Shown piece after piece: positions 1-8,248 of a stretch of 64,000 nt of DNA. The DNA comes from Candidatus Poribacteria bacterium. GTDB taxonomy: Bacteria > Poribacteria > WGA-4E > WGA-3G. The notes beneath the pieces were generated by a model. That model saw nothing but the letters and a program-made list of their open reading frames with translations. It was not told the origin of the DNA and did no database searches. The stretch covers positions 81,260 to 145,259 of the forward strand of contig JAJEDN010000021.1 in the NCBI GenBank assembly GCA_022821495.1, in the 5' to 3' direction. Position 1 is the first letter of the stretch; each line of letters opens with the position of its first letter. The position numbers and the translations under genes are program-made.

Positions 1-359
1 GAACAGATAACATCGAAGGACTCGTTTTCAAACGGGAGTTCCATCACGTCACAGACTTGGTATTGAAGCCTCGGATTTTCCCATGCGCGGGCATCTTCAA
101 GAAAGAGCGGCGAAATATCCGTACCCACGACATCGAAATCCGCTTGATTGAGCAGCTTCGCGGAGATACCGTTGCCGCATCCGAGGTCGAGTATCTTGGC
201 ACGCGGCGGCGCGTTACGGATGACCAATTCTACGTAGTGTCGGAGGTAGACTTCGTCGTGTGCAGCCAAGAGGTCTTTATAAGTTTCCGATGTTTCATAG
301 AATTCGCGCATCCGCTGACGGATTGGTGATGATGTTTCGGGCATCGGTGTTTCGATCAT
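1..359 (-). CDS. Class I SAM-dependent methyltransferase, 3' part outside window
   Basis: An open frame starts at ATG 359 and runs off the left edge, leaving 119 codons. Motif I is clear (ILDLGCGNGIS, residues about 59-69), followed by VVGTDIS with the acidic residue that contacts the SAM ribose, and the FDVI strand of motif IV near the edge. This is the Methyltransf_11/25 type of Rossmann methyltransferase, expected to be cytosolic. The acceptor-binding C-terminal part is missing, so the substrate cannot be guessed. A repeat at 371-473 separates it from the cupin gene upstream. The fold call is secure; the function is open. Confidence 0.85.
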   Translation of the reverse strand, partial: MIETPMPETSSPIRQRMREFYETSETYKDLLAAHDEVYLRHYVELVIRNAPPRAKILDLGCGNGISAKLLNQADFDVVGTDISPLFLEDARAWENPRLQYQVCDVMELPFENESFDVIC

Positions 360-370
360 TTTTATCCAAC

Positions 371-473
371 TACGGTAGATTTTAGAATTACTTGGACACT
401 CTTAATGCTAAGTCAACCCCCTAAATCCCCCTTATCAGGGGGACTTTAAGAAGCAGTGCGTAAGTCTTAACTC
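371..473. repeat. Composite intergenic repeat with CCCCCT/AGGGGG hairpin
   Basis: A stretch of about 85 bases, from GTAGATTTTAGAATTACTT to CAGGGGGACTTTAAG, recurs in inverted orientation at 49572-49655 with few differences. The core pairs CCCCCTTATCAGGGGG. The right end, TGCGTAAGTCTTAA, resembles the terminus of the TTAGGACTTACGCA elements at 33331 and 40337. It is non-coding and probably a small non-autonomous mobile repeat. Confidence 0.75.
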
Positions 474-475
474 AG

Positions 476-889
476 TTATGAGCGGAGCGTATTCCAAGGC
501 GCCTCGTCATAAACATCAATAAGTTGGTATCCCTCTGCGCCTTTAGCAGGGCTCAAGGTGACAAACAACTTTGCGGGCTGCTCAGAGACATTAAAAGAGG
601 CGTGAACCATATCTGCGGGGATGAAAACAGAGTCGCCAGCGTTTAGCGTCTGTTTTTTATCCTCGAGCCATTGTTCAACACTGCCTTCTATAATGTAGAT
701 AACCTCTTCTTGGTCGGGATGTTTGTGAAAGTCGTGCCCATAACCGGGCGAGAGGCTAACTTCCATAGCGACGATGTCTTTCCCACCTGTGCTTTCTGGG
801 CGGCTAAGCCAACCGATTGTTCCCCAGTCGAGTTCGTCTCGTTCTACGTCTGCGGACGCAATAAATTTTCCATTCATAACGTTGTCCAT
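476..889 (-). CDS. Single-domain cupin protein
   Basis: 137 residues forming one small beta-barrel. Cupin motif 1 is visible as H55-x-H57 followed by E61/E62 (HDFHKHPDQEEVIYIIEG), and motif 2 as DMVHASFN with H96, giving the usual 2-His/Glu/His metal site. The start is supported by AAAGG just upstream of ATG. No signal peptide is seen, so it is cytosolic. Small cupins of this type are dioxygenases, isomerases or ligand sensors, and nothing here separates these. A 27-nt hairpin at 904-930 lies between it and the upstream LamG gene. Confidence 0.85.
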   Translation of the reverse strand: MDNVMNGKFIASADVERDELDWGTIGWLSRPESTGGKDIVAMEVSLSPGYGHDFHKHPDQEEVIYIIEGSVEQWLEDKKQTLNAGDSVFIPADMVHASFNVSEQPAKLFVTLSPAKGAEGYQLIDVYDEAPWNTLRS

Positions 890-903
890 TTTCCTTTCAG
901 GGT

Positions 904-930
904 GTAGGCACGCTTTGAAAGCGTGCCTAC
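904..930. repeat. Perfect 13-bp hairpin repeat
   Basis: GTAGGCACGCTTT pairs with AAAGCGTGCCTAC around a single G. The frame GTAGG-NN-CG-N-TT and its complement recurs at 13883 and 56933 with different but still paired arms. It sits between two minus-strand genes without a U-tract on their strand, so a REP-like repeat fits better than a plain terminator. Confidence 0.75.
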
Positions 931-947
931 GTAAGTTACTCGTTTTT

Positions 948-1709
948 TTATCTGTTGGACTTTAGCGTTGCCCACGTTGTGGACAACTTTCCAAGCGGTT
1001 CGACAGGTGTTGTCGCTGAATTCATTTCTGCTTGAATTTCTTCTTCATTGAGGGCACGATTCCAGATACGGACTTCATCAAGGAGTCCAAGGAATTCGCG
1101 GTTGCTTTCAGGTGTTTTACCCACAAAGACCGAAGACGTATCGGCGGCACCCGGCAAGGCATTTTTATCACCGAACTCGCCCACGTTTTCGCCGTTCAAC
1201 CAATAGCGGTGTGTACCATCTTCTACGTGTGCTGCGACATGCTGCCACTCGTTGAGTGCAATTTTCCCGGTGCAAACGCTACCGCTACCACCAGCACTCA
1301 GGTGCAAACACTCACTCGGGGATTCCGTGTAGAAGCTGTAAGAACGTGGACTGTTGCCTTTTGAGAGAATCCCTTGCCATCGCTGTTCGTTGGGCCCCAT
1401 GTGTCTCTCCGCATTAATCCAGGCCATTACTGTGACATTCGTCTCAACAGTAAGAATATCGGCGTGCGGTACTTCAACCCAGTCGCTCTCACCGTTGAGT
1501 TTAAGCGCGTTGCCGAATTTCCCCGAGGCTAATTCCGGCGCGCCAGCGATGGTACCATCGTTTCCGTATTGCGAGTGATCAGTAACTGTATCGCCATTGA
1601 GTTCATCAAAAGAGAAGTAGAGGATGAGTGAATCATCGGCTGGATCTGCGGCGTGCGCGAAAGGTGCCGCGATCATGATAATTGTCAATATAGAAAGGAA
1701 AATTTTCAT
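948..1709 (-). CDS. Exported LamG-domain protein with C-terminal TTWxxLK motif
   Basis: 253 residues. The start at ATG 1709 (MKIFLSILTIIMIAAPF) is preferred over an upstream in-frame codon because AAGGAG lies just before it and a signal peptide ending AHA-A follows at once. The rest is a laminin-G/concanavalin fold: LILYFSFDELNGDTV, SQYGNDG, WVEVPHADILTV, VTVMAWINAE, WQHVAAHVEDG, and LLDEVRIWNRALNEEEI near the end. These secreted modules usually bind carbohydrate or cell-surface ligands. The tail is VEPLGKLSTTWATLKSNR, a variant of the shared C-terminal motif with A in place of G. It is a close paralog of the next gene, an obvious tandem duplication. Confidence 0.85.
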   Translation of the reverse strand: MKIFLSILTIIMIAAPFAHAADPADDSLILYFSFDELNGDTVTDHSQYGNDGTIAGAPELASGKFGNALKLNGESDWVEVPHADILTVETNVTVMAWINAERHMGPNEQRWQGILSKGNSPRSYSFYTESPSECLHLSAGGSGSVCTGKIALNEWQHVAAHVEDGTHRYWLNGENVGEFGDKNALPGAADTSSVFVGKTPESNREFLGLLDEVRIWNRALNEEEIQAEMNSATTPVEPLGKLSTTWATLKSNR

Positions 1710-1793
1710 CTTTGCTCCTTTTTTATCTAAATAGACGGATGCGCGCTTAAGATTTCGGACATAGAAATCTAAAACGCGCACGTAGACGATTTT

Positions 1794-2570
1794 TTACCGT
1801 TTTGATGTTTTCAGTTGTCCCCAAGTTGTCGCGAGTTTCTGTTTCGGGTCCACAGGGAAAAGTTCAAAATGCCCTTTTTCCATCTGTTCGATAACCTCTT
1901 CCTCGCTCAAAGCGCGGTTCCAAATGCGGACTTCGTCAATAAGTCCGAGGAACTCTCGACTGCCTTCATGTGTTTTTCCAACGAAGAGCTCAGCGGTGTC
2001 TGCTTTACCCGGAGGCGCGTTTTTGCCACCGAATTCGCCAGCCAATTCGCCGTTTACCCAATATCGGTGGGTTGTACCATCGTCAACCTGTGCAACAACG
2101 TGTTGCCATTCGTCTAACTTGACCTTTTTGTTGCAAACACTACCGCTACCGTTAACACTGAGGTGTAAACATTCACTCGGGGATTCGGTGTAGAAACTAT
2201 AGGAGCGCGGGTTATTGCTTTTCGCAACGATCCCTTGCCATCGCTGTCCACCGGGTCCCTGATGGCGTTCGGTATTAATCCAAGCCATGACAGTGACGCT
2301 TTCATCAACAGTGAGGGAGTCATCATGTGGTACGACGACCCAGTCGCTTTCGCCGTTGAGTTCCAGAGCCTTGCCGAATTTACCGTCAGCGAGTTTAGCG
2401 TCCCCGACCAACTCACCATCGTTCCCATATTGTGAATGGTCAATGGCGTTTTTACCGTCGAGTTCATCAAAAGAGAAGTAGAGGATCATCGAATCCTCTG
2501 GTTCGTTTGCGCCATAGGCAAAAGATGCTGCAAACGTGATAAGGGTTAATATTATAAATAGGTTCCTCAT
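1794..2570 (-). CDS. Exported LamG-domain protein with C-terminal TTWGQLK motif
   Basis: 258 residues when begun at ATG 2570. GGAGGT lies five bases before that codon, inside the reading frame of an earlier ATG at 2582, so the second ATG is the better start. A signal peptide (MRNLFIILTLITFAASFAYG-A) is followed by one LamG domain with MILYFSFDELDGKN, VTVMAWINTERH, a Cys pair around SECLHL...GSVC (perhaps a disulfide) and LIDEVRIWNRALSEEEV. It ends PVDPKQKLATTWGQLKTSKR, a full copy of the V-x-P...WGxLK tail. It lies directly upstream of its paralog at 948-1709 with an 84-base gap, so the two may be co-transcribed. Confidence 0.87.
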   Translation of the reverse strand: MRNLFIILTLITFAASFAYGANEPEDSMILYFSFDELDGKNAIDHSQYGNDGELVGDAKLADGKFGKALELNGESDWVVVPHDDSLTVDESVTVMAWINTERHQGPGGQRWQGIVAKSNNPRSYSFYTESPSECLHLSVNGSGSVCNKKVKLDEWQHVVAQVDDGTTHRYWVNGELAGEFGGKNAPPGKADTAELFVGKTHEGSREFLGLIDEVRIWNRALSEEEVIEQMEKGHFELFPVDPKQKLATTWGQLKTSKR

Positions 2571-2610
2571 TTTTACCTCCATGTCGCATAGGCTGTTAGC
2601 CTGTGCATTA

Positions 2611-4302
2611 TTAATCTATCGGAACAATTTCTTCCCCTTCGACTGCAATGAACCTTCGGTTGACAGGGAGGCGTGTCCCTTGATCAGTATGTCCGTTGGG
2701 CCACCGAATTTCGAGGCGTTCAATATGTTCCGCTTTGCCAACACCAAAATGGGCGCGTAAATCGTGGAAGGAGAGATAACTCCCACCACTATGCACCTCT
2801 CTATATTGGACGTGTGTTTCGGTTACGACTTTAATTCTCGCACCGATTCCAGAACGGTTACTCTTTTGTCCGACAACTTGGATTTGTATCCAATTGTTTT
2901 GGTTCCCGACTGCGTTTTGGAGCAGGTCTGGACGTTGGTTGCAATTGGTAACAAGGATATCCAGGTCTCCATCGTTGTCATAATCGCCGATGGCAGCGCC
3001 ACGACTCACTTTTTTTAGTGCTAAGCCGTCGGTCTCCGACGTGACATTGGCGAATGTTCCGTCGCCTAAGTTTTTAAATAACAGGTTTTTTTGCGGATAA
3101 GTTACGTGTTTCTCAAGACTATTGATGTTATCCATCAGATGTCCGTTCGCGACAAAGATGTCTTGATAGCCATCGTTGTCATAATCAAAGAATCGAATGC
3201 CCCATCCTAAATAACCGTGTGTTACCTCGGCGATGCCTGAGGTGATGGTATTGTCCGTGAAGAAGGCGTTATCGTGATTGCGATAAACGGTATTGGTTTC
3301 TGTTTGGTAATTGCTGACGGTGAGGTCAAGTTTACCGTCGTTGTCATAGTCACCGAAATCAGTCCCCATACCGGCTTCTTCTTTCCCCATATCATTATAG
3401 CATACACCTGAGATTAATGCAACCTCTAAAAAATTACCAGCACCGGTGTTTTGGAATAGGAAATTCGGGTCTTGGTCGTTGGCGACGTAGAGGTCGATAT
3501 TTCCGTCAGCATCATAGTCGCCAAAGGTTACGCCTAACCCATGTTGAGGGATGAGGTCTGCAGGACGGTATAAAGTTGATACATCGGTGAATGTGCCATC
3601 CCCGTTATTCTTGTAAAAAGTGTCATGAACCGCGGGATATGCGTGCGGACCGCAATAGACATGAACGCCTCGTTCTTCACAACGTTTGTCGTTCTGTGGT
3701 GTATATTCGGCGTAGTTCGCTATGTATAGGTCTAAGTATCCGTCATTATCGACATCGGCAAAAGCACAACTTGTGCCCCAATTTGGATTGCCGACTTGGG
3801 CATGTGTTGTTATGTCTGTGAAGGTCCCATCGCCGTTGTTTTGATAGAGTTGGTCTGTCCCAAAGTTAGTGACATAGAGATCCAAATCGCCGTCATTGTC
3901 ATAATCGCCGACGGTGGCACCGGTGCCGTAAATCGTGCTGCCGACACCTGCTTCTTCGGTAACATCGGTAAAGGTATTGTTTCCGTTATTTCGATAGAGA
4001 ACGTTGTGGGGTTGTTTATCTTCGGCGTTGCCTGTCTGAATCGCACCGTTGACGAGATAGATGTCGAGATCGCCGTCGCCGTCATAATCGAAAAATCCGC
4101 CACCGGATCCGAGGAATTCATTGAAGAGTCTTGAGCCGCTTCTACCGTCGGTATGTTCAAAGGTTAATCCTGCGGATTCTGTAACATCAACGAAAATTTG
4201 ATCTGCTGATGTGGTTGGGTGGTATAGGAGACTTATAAATGTCGCTATAAGTGCGAATCCGAGAATATGATAGCAAATATGATTTCGGGCATTTTTGGGC
4301 AT
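2611..4302 (-). CDS. CRTAC1-like exported FG-GAP/VCBS protein with ASPIC/UnbV domain
   Basis: 563 residues. An N-terminal hydrophobic segment (about 12-28) serves as signal or anchor. At least seven FG-GAP/VCBS blades follow, each with a calcium-binding D-x-D-x-D-x-D loop such as FDYDGDGDLDIYLVNG (about 71-86) and GDYDNDGDLDLYVTN. The C-terminal ASPIC/UnbV domain is marked by NWIQIQVVG, RSGIGARIKVV and a GGSYLS(F)HD segment. The fold is a seven-bladed propeller outside the cytoplasm, probably binding calcium. The start lies 6 bases past the stop of the TPR gene, so the two are one operon; TPR plus ASPIC/UnbV pairs are familiar in several phyla, but their job is not established. It is a paralog of 26904-28574. 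Confidence 0.88.
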   Translation of the reverse strand: MPKNARNHICYHILGFALIATFISLLYHPTTSADQIFVDVTESAGLTFEHTDGRSGSRLFNEFLGSGGGFFDYDGDGDLDIYLVNGAIQTGNAEDKQPHNVLYRNNGNNTFTDVTEEAGVGSTIYGTGATVGDYDNDGDLDLYVTNFGTDQLYQNNGDGTFTDITTHAQVGNPNWGTSCAFADVDNDGYLDLYIANYAEYTPQNDKRCEERGVHVYCGPHAYPAVHDTFYKNNGDGTFTDVSTLYRPADLIPQHGLGVTFGDYDADGNIDLYVANDQDPNFLFQNTGAGNFLEVALISGVCYNDMGKEEAGMGTDFGDYDNDGKLDLTVSNYQTETNTVYRNHDNAFFTDNTITSGIAEVTHGYLGWGIRFFDYDNDGYQDIFVANGHLMDNINSLEKHVTYPQKNLLFKNLGDGTFANVTSETDGLALKKVSRGAAIGDYDNDGDLDILVTNCNQRPDLLQNAVGNQNNWIQIQVVGQKSNRSGIGARIKVVTETHVQYREVHSGGSYLSFHDLRAHFGVGKAEHIERLEIRWPNGHTDQGTRLPVNRRFIAVEGEEIVPID

Positions 4303-4308
4303 ATAGAT

Positions 4309-5574
4309 TTATCGCTGTGTTTGCGACCTCTTCAGACGTTCGAGATCGTGTAAAGCCTTCCGAGCGTCAGCATCGTCAGGTTCGATTTTTGTGATATGTT
4401 GATAGACATCAATCGCCTTTTGAATTTGCCCTTGCTGCGTATAAATTTCAGCTAACCCGTGATATGCCAAACTGAGTTGTGGCATTTTCTCTATAGCCGT
4501 TTGCAGGTGCGATTCTGCCTTGTCAAACGTCTTTGATTTGGTATAAAGCCACCCCAGTCGGACGTGTGCTTCTACAGCGTCTGGGTTTAACTCGACCACT
4601 TTCTGGAAGAATGGGATCGCGTGCTGAGGCATATTAAGGTTCATGTAAAGCCTCCCCAACTTATCGTATCCGATTATCAGGTTTGGCTGCAACTGAATTA
4701 GGATTTGGTAGGTTGCAACGGCTGCAGAAATATGTTTGTGCTCCAGATGGATTTCTGCCAATTTTAACCGGAGGGTTGTGTTCATCGGTGCTTCTGCCAA
4801 AGCACCTTCAATGGCGTAGGTTCGGTCATAGTAGGTTTTCATCTGGTGGAATCGTTTGAGTTGTTCCGTTGCTGCCTGTGTATTGCCGAGAAGTCGGTAC
4901 GCCTTGGCGAGATTGTAGTAGGCACTTTGGACGTAAGGCTTTTTCTCGATCGCGGTCTGATAGTGGGTCACTGCTTGCTGGGGGTTGTTTCGCATGAGGG
5001 CAATCAAACCGAACCATTCATAAACCTCTGGGAAATCGGGGTTGCGTGCAAGGGTACGCTTGAATGCGGCGAGTGCTGCGTCGAATTTTGCCTGATGTGT
5101 GTAGATATAACCGAGCCGGTAATGCGTATCTGCATCTGATGGACGGCTCTGAACGGCTGCTTTGGCGTGCTGTTCTGCGGTGTCCAATTTGCTCTGCTTA
5201 CAATAAATTTCGGATAACGCGAGGTGTGTTAACCCGTAAAGCCTTTCCGGTATCTCGGCATTTTCTGAACCAGCGACGCTAAGGATTTTGTTAAAAGTCT
5301 GAATCGCTAATTCCAATTCGTCTTGCAATTTATAGACGTTCGCGAGTTGGAAAAGGGTGTCTAAATTTGTCGGGTGTTCGGATAAAATTGACTTAAAGGT
5401 ATCGACTGCCTGTGGATAGCGCCGCAATTTGACGTATGCTACGCCTTCTTGGAACGCCGGAGTGTTTTCAGCGCTGTTCACAGACGGGATAATAAGTAGT
5501 AAGAACGCCGTGAGGATTAAAACCCTACAGACGCGTTTTGCAAACATCTGGTGGCGTTGATAACCTGCGTCCAT
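4309..5574 (-). CDS. Exported TPR-repeat protein
   Basis: 421 residues. GAGG nine bases before ATG 5574 supports this start; the internal Met10 would give a more classical signal peptide (MFAKRVCRVLILTAFLLLIIPSVNSA). About ten TPR units follow from residue 40 to the end, for example AYVKLRRYPQAVDTFKSILS, HYRLGYIYTHQAKFDAALAA and HVRLGWLYTKSKTFDKAESH. TPR solenoids act as scaffolds for protein contacts, here on the outer side of the membrane. It is sandwiched by short gaps between a CMD-like gene (10 bases) and the CRTAC1-like gene (6 bases), so all three are likely on one transcript and the propeller is its obvious candidate partner. Confidence 0.87.
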   Translation of the reverse strand: MDAGYQRHQMFAKRVCRVLILTAFLLLIIPSVNSAENTPAFQEGVAYVKLRRYPQAVDTFKSILSEHPTNLDTLFQLANVYKLQDELELAIQTFNKILSVAGSENAEIPERLYGLTHLALSEIYCKQSKLDTAEQHAKAAVQSRPSDADTHYRLGYIYTHQAKFDAALAAFKRTLARNPDFPEVYEWFGLIALMRNNPQQAVTHYQTAIEKKPYVQSAYYNLAKAYRLLGNTQAATEQLKRFHQMKTYYDRTYAIEGALAEAPMNTTLRLKLAEIHLEHKHISAAVATYQILIQLQPNLIIGYDKLGRLYMNLNMPQHAIPFFQKVVELNPDAVEAHVRLGWLYTKSKTFDKAESHLQTAIEKMPQLSLAYHGLAEIYTQQGQIQKAIDVYQHITKIEPDDADARKALHDLERLKRSQTQR

Positions 5575-5584
5575 GCTGATTTCC

Positions 5585-5914
5585 TCAATCAGACTGCGAT
5601 TGTTTGTCCACCACGTCCTGAATCCAGGACAACGCTGCCATACTTGACGACCAACCGATGGAGGTCACCGCGAGCAGTGCGACTTGTTGCAATTCCTCAC
5701 GTGTGATCCCTTCTCGGAGTGCCCGCCGGGTATGCGAATGGACTGCGCCTTCAGACTTCGCACCGATCGCCAATGCGAGCTTGGTGAGTCTCACAGTTTT
5801 GGGTTCGAGGGGACCGGCGGTGCCACAGGCTTCACCCAACGCCTGATATGCTTTCCAGACTTCAGGGTATTCGTCAATCACATCTTGAAGAAAATCGGGT
5901 AATTTATCGTTCAT
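5585..5914 (-). CDS. Carboxymuconolactone decarboxylase family protein
   Basis: 109 residues from ATG 5914; an in-frame GTG at 5971 is possible but its extra 19 residues do not look like the family. The helical CMD core is present: LTKLALAIGAKSEGAVHSHTRRALREGITREELQQVALLAV. The Glu and His of the usual E-x-x-C-x-x-C-x3-H site remain (E..HSH), but both Cys of the AhpD redox pair are absent, so this is not a classical AhpD peroxidase reductase. It is the first gene of the presumed TPR/CRTAC1 operon. The substrate is unknown. Confidence 0.8.
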   Translation of the reverse strand: MNDKLPDFLQDVIDEYPEVWKAYQALGEACGTAGPLEPKTVRLTKLALAIGAKSEGAVHSHTRRALREGITREELQQVALLAVTSIGWSSSMAALSWIQDVVDKQSQSD

Positions 5915-6027
5915 TGTTAGTTGTCGGTTTGCCTTGCAGTGAGAGTTGTCAGTTAAAAGTATAGGTGTCACGAAGGGCGTTTGCTCCTACGCGCAGATGA
6001 AAACGCAGCGGAGAATCCGGTGCTTCC

Positions 6028-6234
6028 CTATCCGGTTTTCTCTTTTGGCGGTGATTCTGCTTCTTGTTGTGCTGTCGTTTCGGTTTCATCCGTTTGTTCT
6101 TCATTGAGTCCGGCTTTGAAGTTCGTAATACTTCTGCCGAGACCGCGCGCCAATTCAGGGAGACGCCTTCCACCAAATATAAGTAACACGATAACCAATA
6201 GAATCGCTAATTCCACGGGACCAAGGCCTAGCAT
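6028..6234 (-). CDS. tatA: Sec-independent translocase TatA/TatE
   Basis: 68 residues from ATG 6234. GGAGG seven bases upstream chooses this start over an in-frame ATG at 6258. The N-terminus [20 protein letters not shown] is the short membrane helix, followed by the hallmark [21 protein letters not shown] amphipathic helix and an acidic tail rich in E, T and Q. TatA oligomers form the pore that passes folded proteins, often cofactor-loaded ones, across the inner membrane. No tatB or tatC is nearby. The call is secure. Confidence 0.95.
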   Translation of the reverse strand: MLGLGPVELAILLVIVLLIFGGRRLPELARGLGRSITNFKAGLNEEQTDETETTAQQEAESPPKEKTG

Positions 6235-6378
6235 ATCTATGCCTCCATGTCTTAACATAATTTGTGCACTCAGGAAGGTGCACGATGGATATTGGTGTAT
6301 ATATTATCATATTGGCAAAAATATGTCCAATGGTATTTGGCGGTCGGCATAATGCCTTTGGCGAGAAACAAAATGTTG

Positions 6379-6407
6379 TTGACAGGCAGCTTTGGACATG
6401 TTATAAT
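6379..6407 (+). promoter_or_regulatory. Sigma-70 promoter for serA
   Basis: TTGACA at 6379-6384 and TATAAT at 6402-6407 are both perfect consensus hexamers at the ideal 17-bp spacing. Transcription should begin near 6414, about 60 bases before the serA start. Confidence 0.85.
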
Positions 6408-6475
6408 TTAAAGGTGCTTAGCAGATGGCGCTAAAGAAGATCGTTTGGGACGATAACGGCGGAGGGTTTTGGATT

Positions 6476-8062
6476 ATGAATAAGGTGCTGGTCAGCGATT
6501 TGCTGTCACAGAAAGGCTTAGATGTTCTAACAGAGAGCGGCGATTTTGAGGTGGATGTTCTCCTTGATCTCTCGCACGAAGCGCTGTTGGAACGAATTGC
6601 TGACTACAATGCGCTGCTCATCAGGAGTGCGACGAAGGTAACCGCGGAGGTTATCAACGCAGCGACGCAGCTAAAGGTCATTGGACGCGCTGGCGTTGGC
6701 GTGGACAACATTGACGTACAAGCAGCAACACGCAACGGTATCTTGGTTGTCAACACCCCGACTGGCAATACGATAGCGGCGGCGGAGCATACAATCGCGA
6801 TGTTGTTAGCATTAGCGCGCAATATCGTACCGGCTGGTATTTCTCTGAGAAACAAGGCATGGCAACGCAACGACTTCATCGGTGTTGAGTTATATGGGAA
6901 AATTTTTGGCACGATTGGGTTAGGACGTATCGGGCGCGAAGTGACGCGGCGCGTGCAGGCATTTGGCATGCAAGTTATCGCTTATGATCCATACATCTCA
7001 GCGAACGCTGCAGAAGAAATGGGTATCCGACTTGTTGATCGGGAGACGCTTTTTCAGGAATCGGATTATATCTCTGTCCATACACACCTCAACGCTGAAA
7101 CCTACCATAGTATCGGTGAATCGGAATTTGCTTTGATGAAACCGAGTTGCCGTCTGATTAACTGTGCCCGTGGTGGTATCATTGACGAAGATGCCCTCTA
7201 TCACGCCTTGAAAGCGGGAGAGCTTGCTGGTGCTGCGCTGGATGTCTTTGAAAAGGAACCGGCGACGGATACACCGCTCCTGCATTTGGAAAATGTCTTG
7301 GCACTGCCGCACCTCGGTGCATCGACATCAGAGGCACAGGAACACGTCGCGATTGAGGTCGCACAGCAGGTGAGAAACGCGCTGCATGGTGAACCGGTTG
7401 CGAATGCTGTGAATCAACCGAACATTGATCCGAGGACACTTGATATTCTCGGTCCGTATTTGAAGCTTGCCGAAAAGATTGGCAGTTTCCACGCCCAAAT
7501 TGTTGAAGGGCAAATATCGGCGATTAAAATCCATTATAACGGGACACTGTTCCAGAAAGAGGATGTCACACCGATAACTGTAGCGTTACAGAAAGGGCTT
7601 TTGACCCCGGTGCTCGCGGATGTGAACTATGTCAACGCGCCTTTTCTGATTAAGCAACGCGGGATCTCGGTTACAGAAACAAAGAGCGAATCGGAAGCCA
7701 ATTTTGCGAACTCCATCGCTATTATAGTTGTGACCGACAAAGGCGAGGCTGTCATAGAAGGCACCGCTTTCGGGAAAAAAGACATCCGAATTGTCCGTAT
7801 CGATCAACTGCATATAAATGTGAGGCCGACGGGGTATATCCTCCTCATCTATAACAGCGACCAACCCGGAATGATAGGGTTGATGGGAACAATTTTGGGA
7901 GAACACAATATTAACATTGCTGATATGACTGTCGGGCGTTCACGTTTATGGGAACTTGCCTTGACGCTTATCAACGTGGATAGCCCTGTGCCTCGACACG
8001 TTTTGCAAACGATCGCTTCGCAAAAAAAGATTGACTTCGTTAAGCAGGTTTTCCTTCCGTAG
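6476..8062 (+). CDS. serA: D-3-phosphoglycerate dehydrogenase
   Basis: 528 residues, the normal size of the long SerA form. It oxidises 3-phosphoglycerate to 3-phosphohydroxypyruvate, the first step of serine synthesis. ATG 6476 is preferred because GGAGGG lies nine bases upstream; an earlier in-frame ATG (6425) precedes it. Visible are RAGVGVDNID, the NAD site GLGRIG (148-153), NCARGGIIDEDAL, the catalytic ALPHLGAST histidine near residue 280, an intervening ASB domain and a C-terminal ACT domain (ILLIYNSDQPGMIGLMGTIL). The ACT domain is the usual serine feedback site. It has its own consensus promoter. glyA, the next serine-using step, lies elsewhere in the window. Confidence 0.96.
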   Translation: MNKVLVSDLLSQKGLDVLTESGDFEVDVLLDLSHEALLERIADYNALLIRSATKVTAEVINAATQLKVIGRAGVGVDNIDVQAATRNGILVVNTPTGNTIAAAEHTIAMLLALARNIVPAGISLRNKAWQRNDFIGVELYGKIFGTIGLGRIGREVTRRVQAFGMQVIAYDPYISANAAEEMGIRLVDRETLFQESDYISVHTHLNAETYHSIGESEFALMKPSCRLINCARGGIIDEDALYHALKAGELAGAALDVFEKEPATDTPLLHLENVLALPHLGASTSEAQEHVAIEVAQQVRNALHGEPVANAVNQPNIDPRTLDILGPYLKLAEKIGSFHAQIVEGQISAIKIHYNGTLFQKEDVTPITVALQKGLLTPVLADVNYVNAPFLIKQRGISVTETKSESEANFANSIAIIVVTDKGEAVIEGTAFGKKDIRIVRIDQLHINVRPTGYILLIYNSDQPGMIGLMGTILGEHNINIADMTVGRSRLWELALTLINVDSPVPRHVLQTIASQKKIDFVKQVFLP

Positions 8063-8100
8063 CAACAGATGAGGTTTTTAATTTATTCGATTCTCGGAAC

Positions 8101-8123
8101 CGAACCGCAAGGAATAATTAAAA
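8101..8123 (+). repeat. Leader repeat copy A (CGAACCGCAAGG...ATTAAAA)
   Basis: This 23-nt string is identical to the one at 8225-8247 and near-identical to 28716-28738. A shorter relative lies at 47339-47359. Copies at 8225, 28716 and 47339 stand directly before start codons; this one has no gene behind it. Confidence 0.7.
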
Positions 8124-8224
8124 GATTTAACGGTAATTGTAGCCTGCAACAACGGCGCAGGGTTTTTGCTTGGGTGTTTCTTCAGATATACGTCGATTAA
8201 CGTTGTTTACCTAATTAGCCTGAT

Positions 8225-8247
8225 CGAACCGCAAGGAATAATTAAAA
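8225..8247 (+). repeat. Leader repeat copy B, carries the RBS of the next gene
   Basis: The string CGAACCGCAAGG followed by AATAATTAAAA ends one base before the TTG start at 8249. Its AAGGA (8233-8237) is the only Shine-Dalgarno-like site and therefore fixes that start. Confidence 0.65.
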
Positions 8248-8248
8248 T

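Noticed and set aside
57..329. Plus-strand frame of 90 codons
   Set aside because: It is the shadow of the methyltransferase on the minus strand, which has full motif I and IV.
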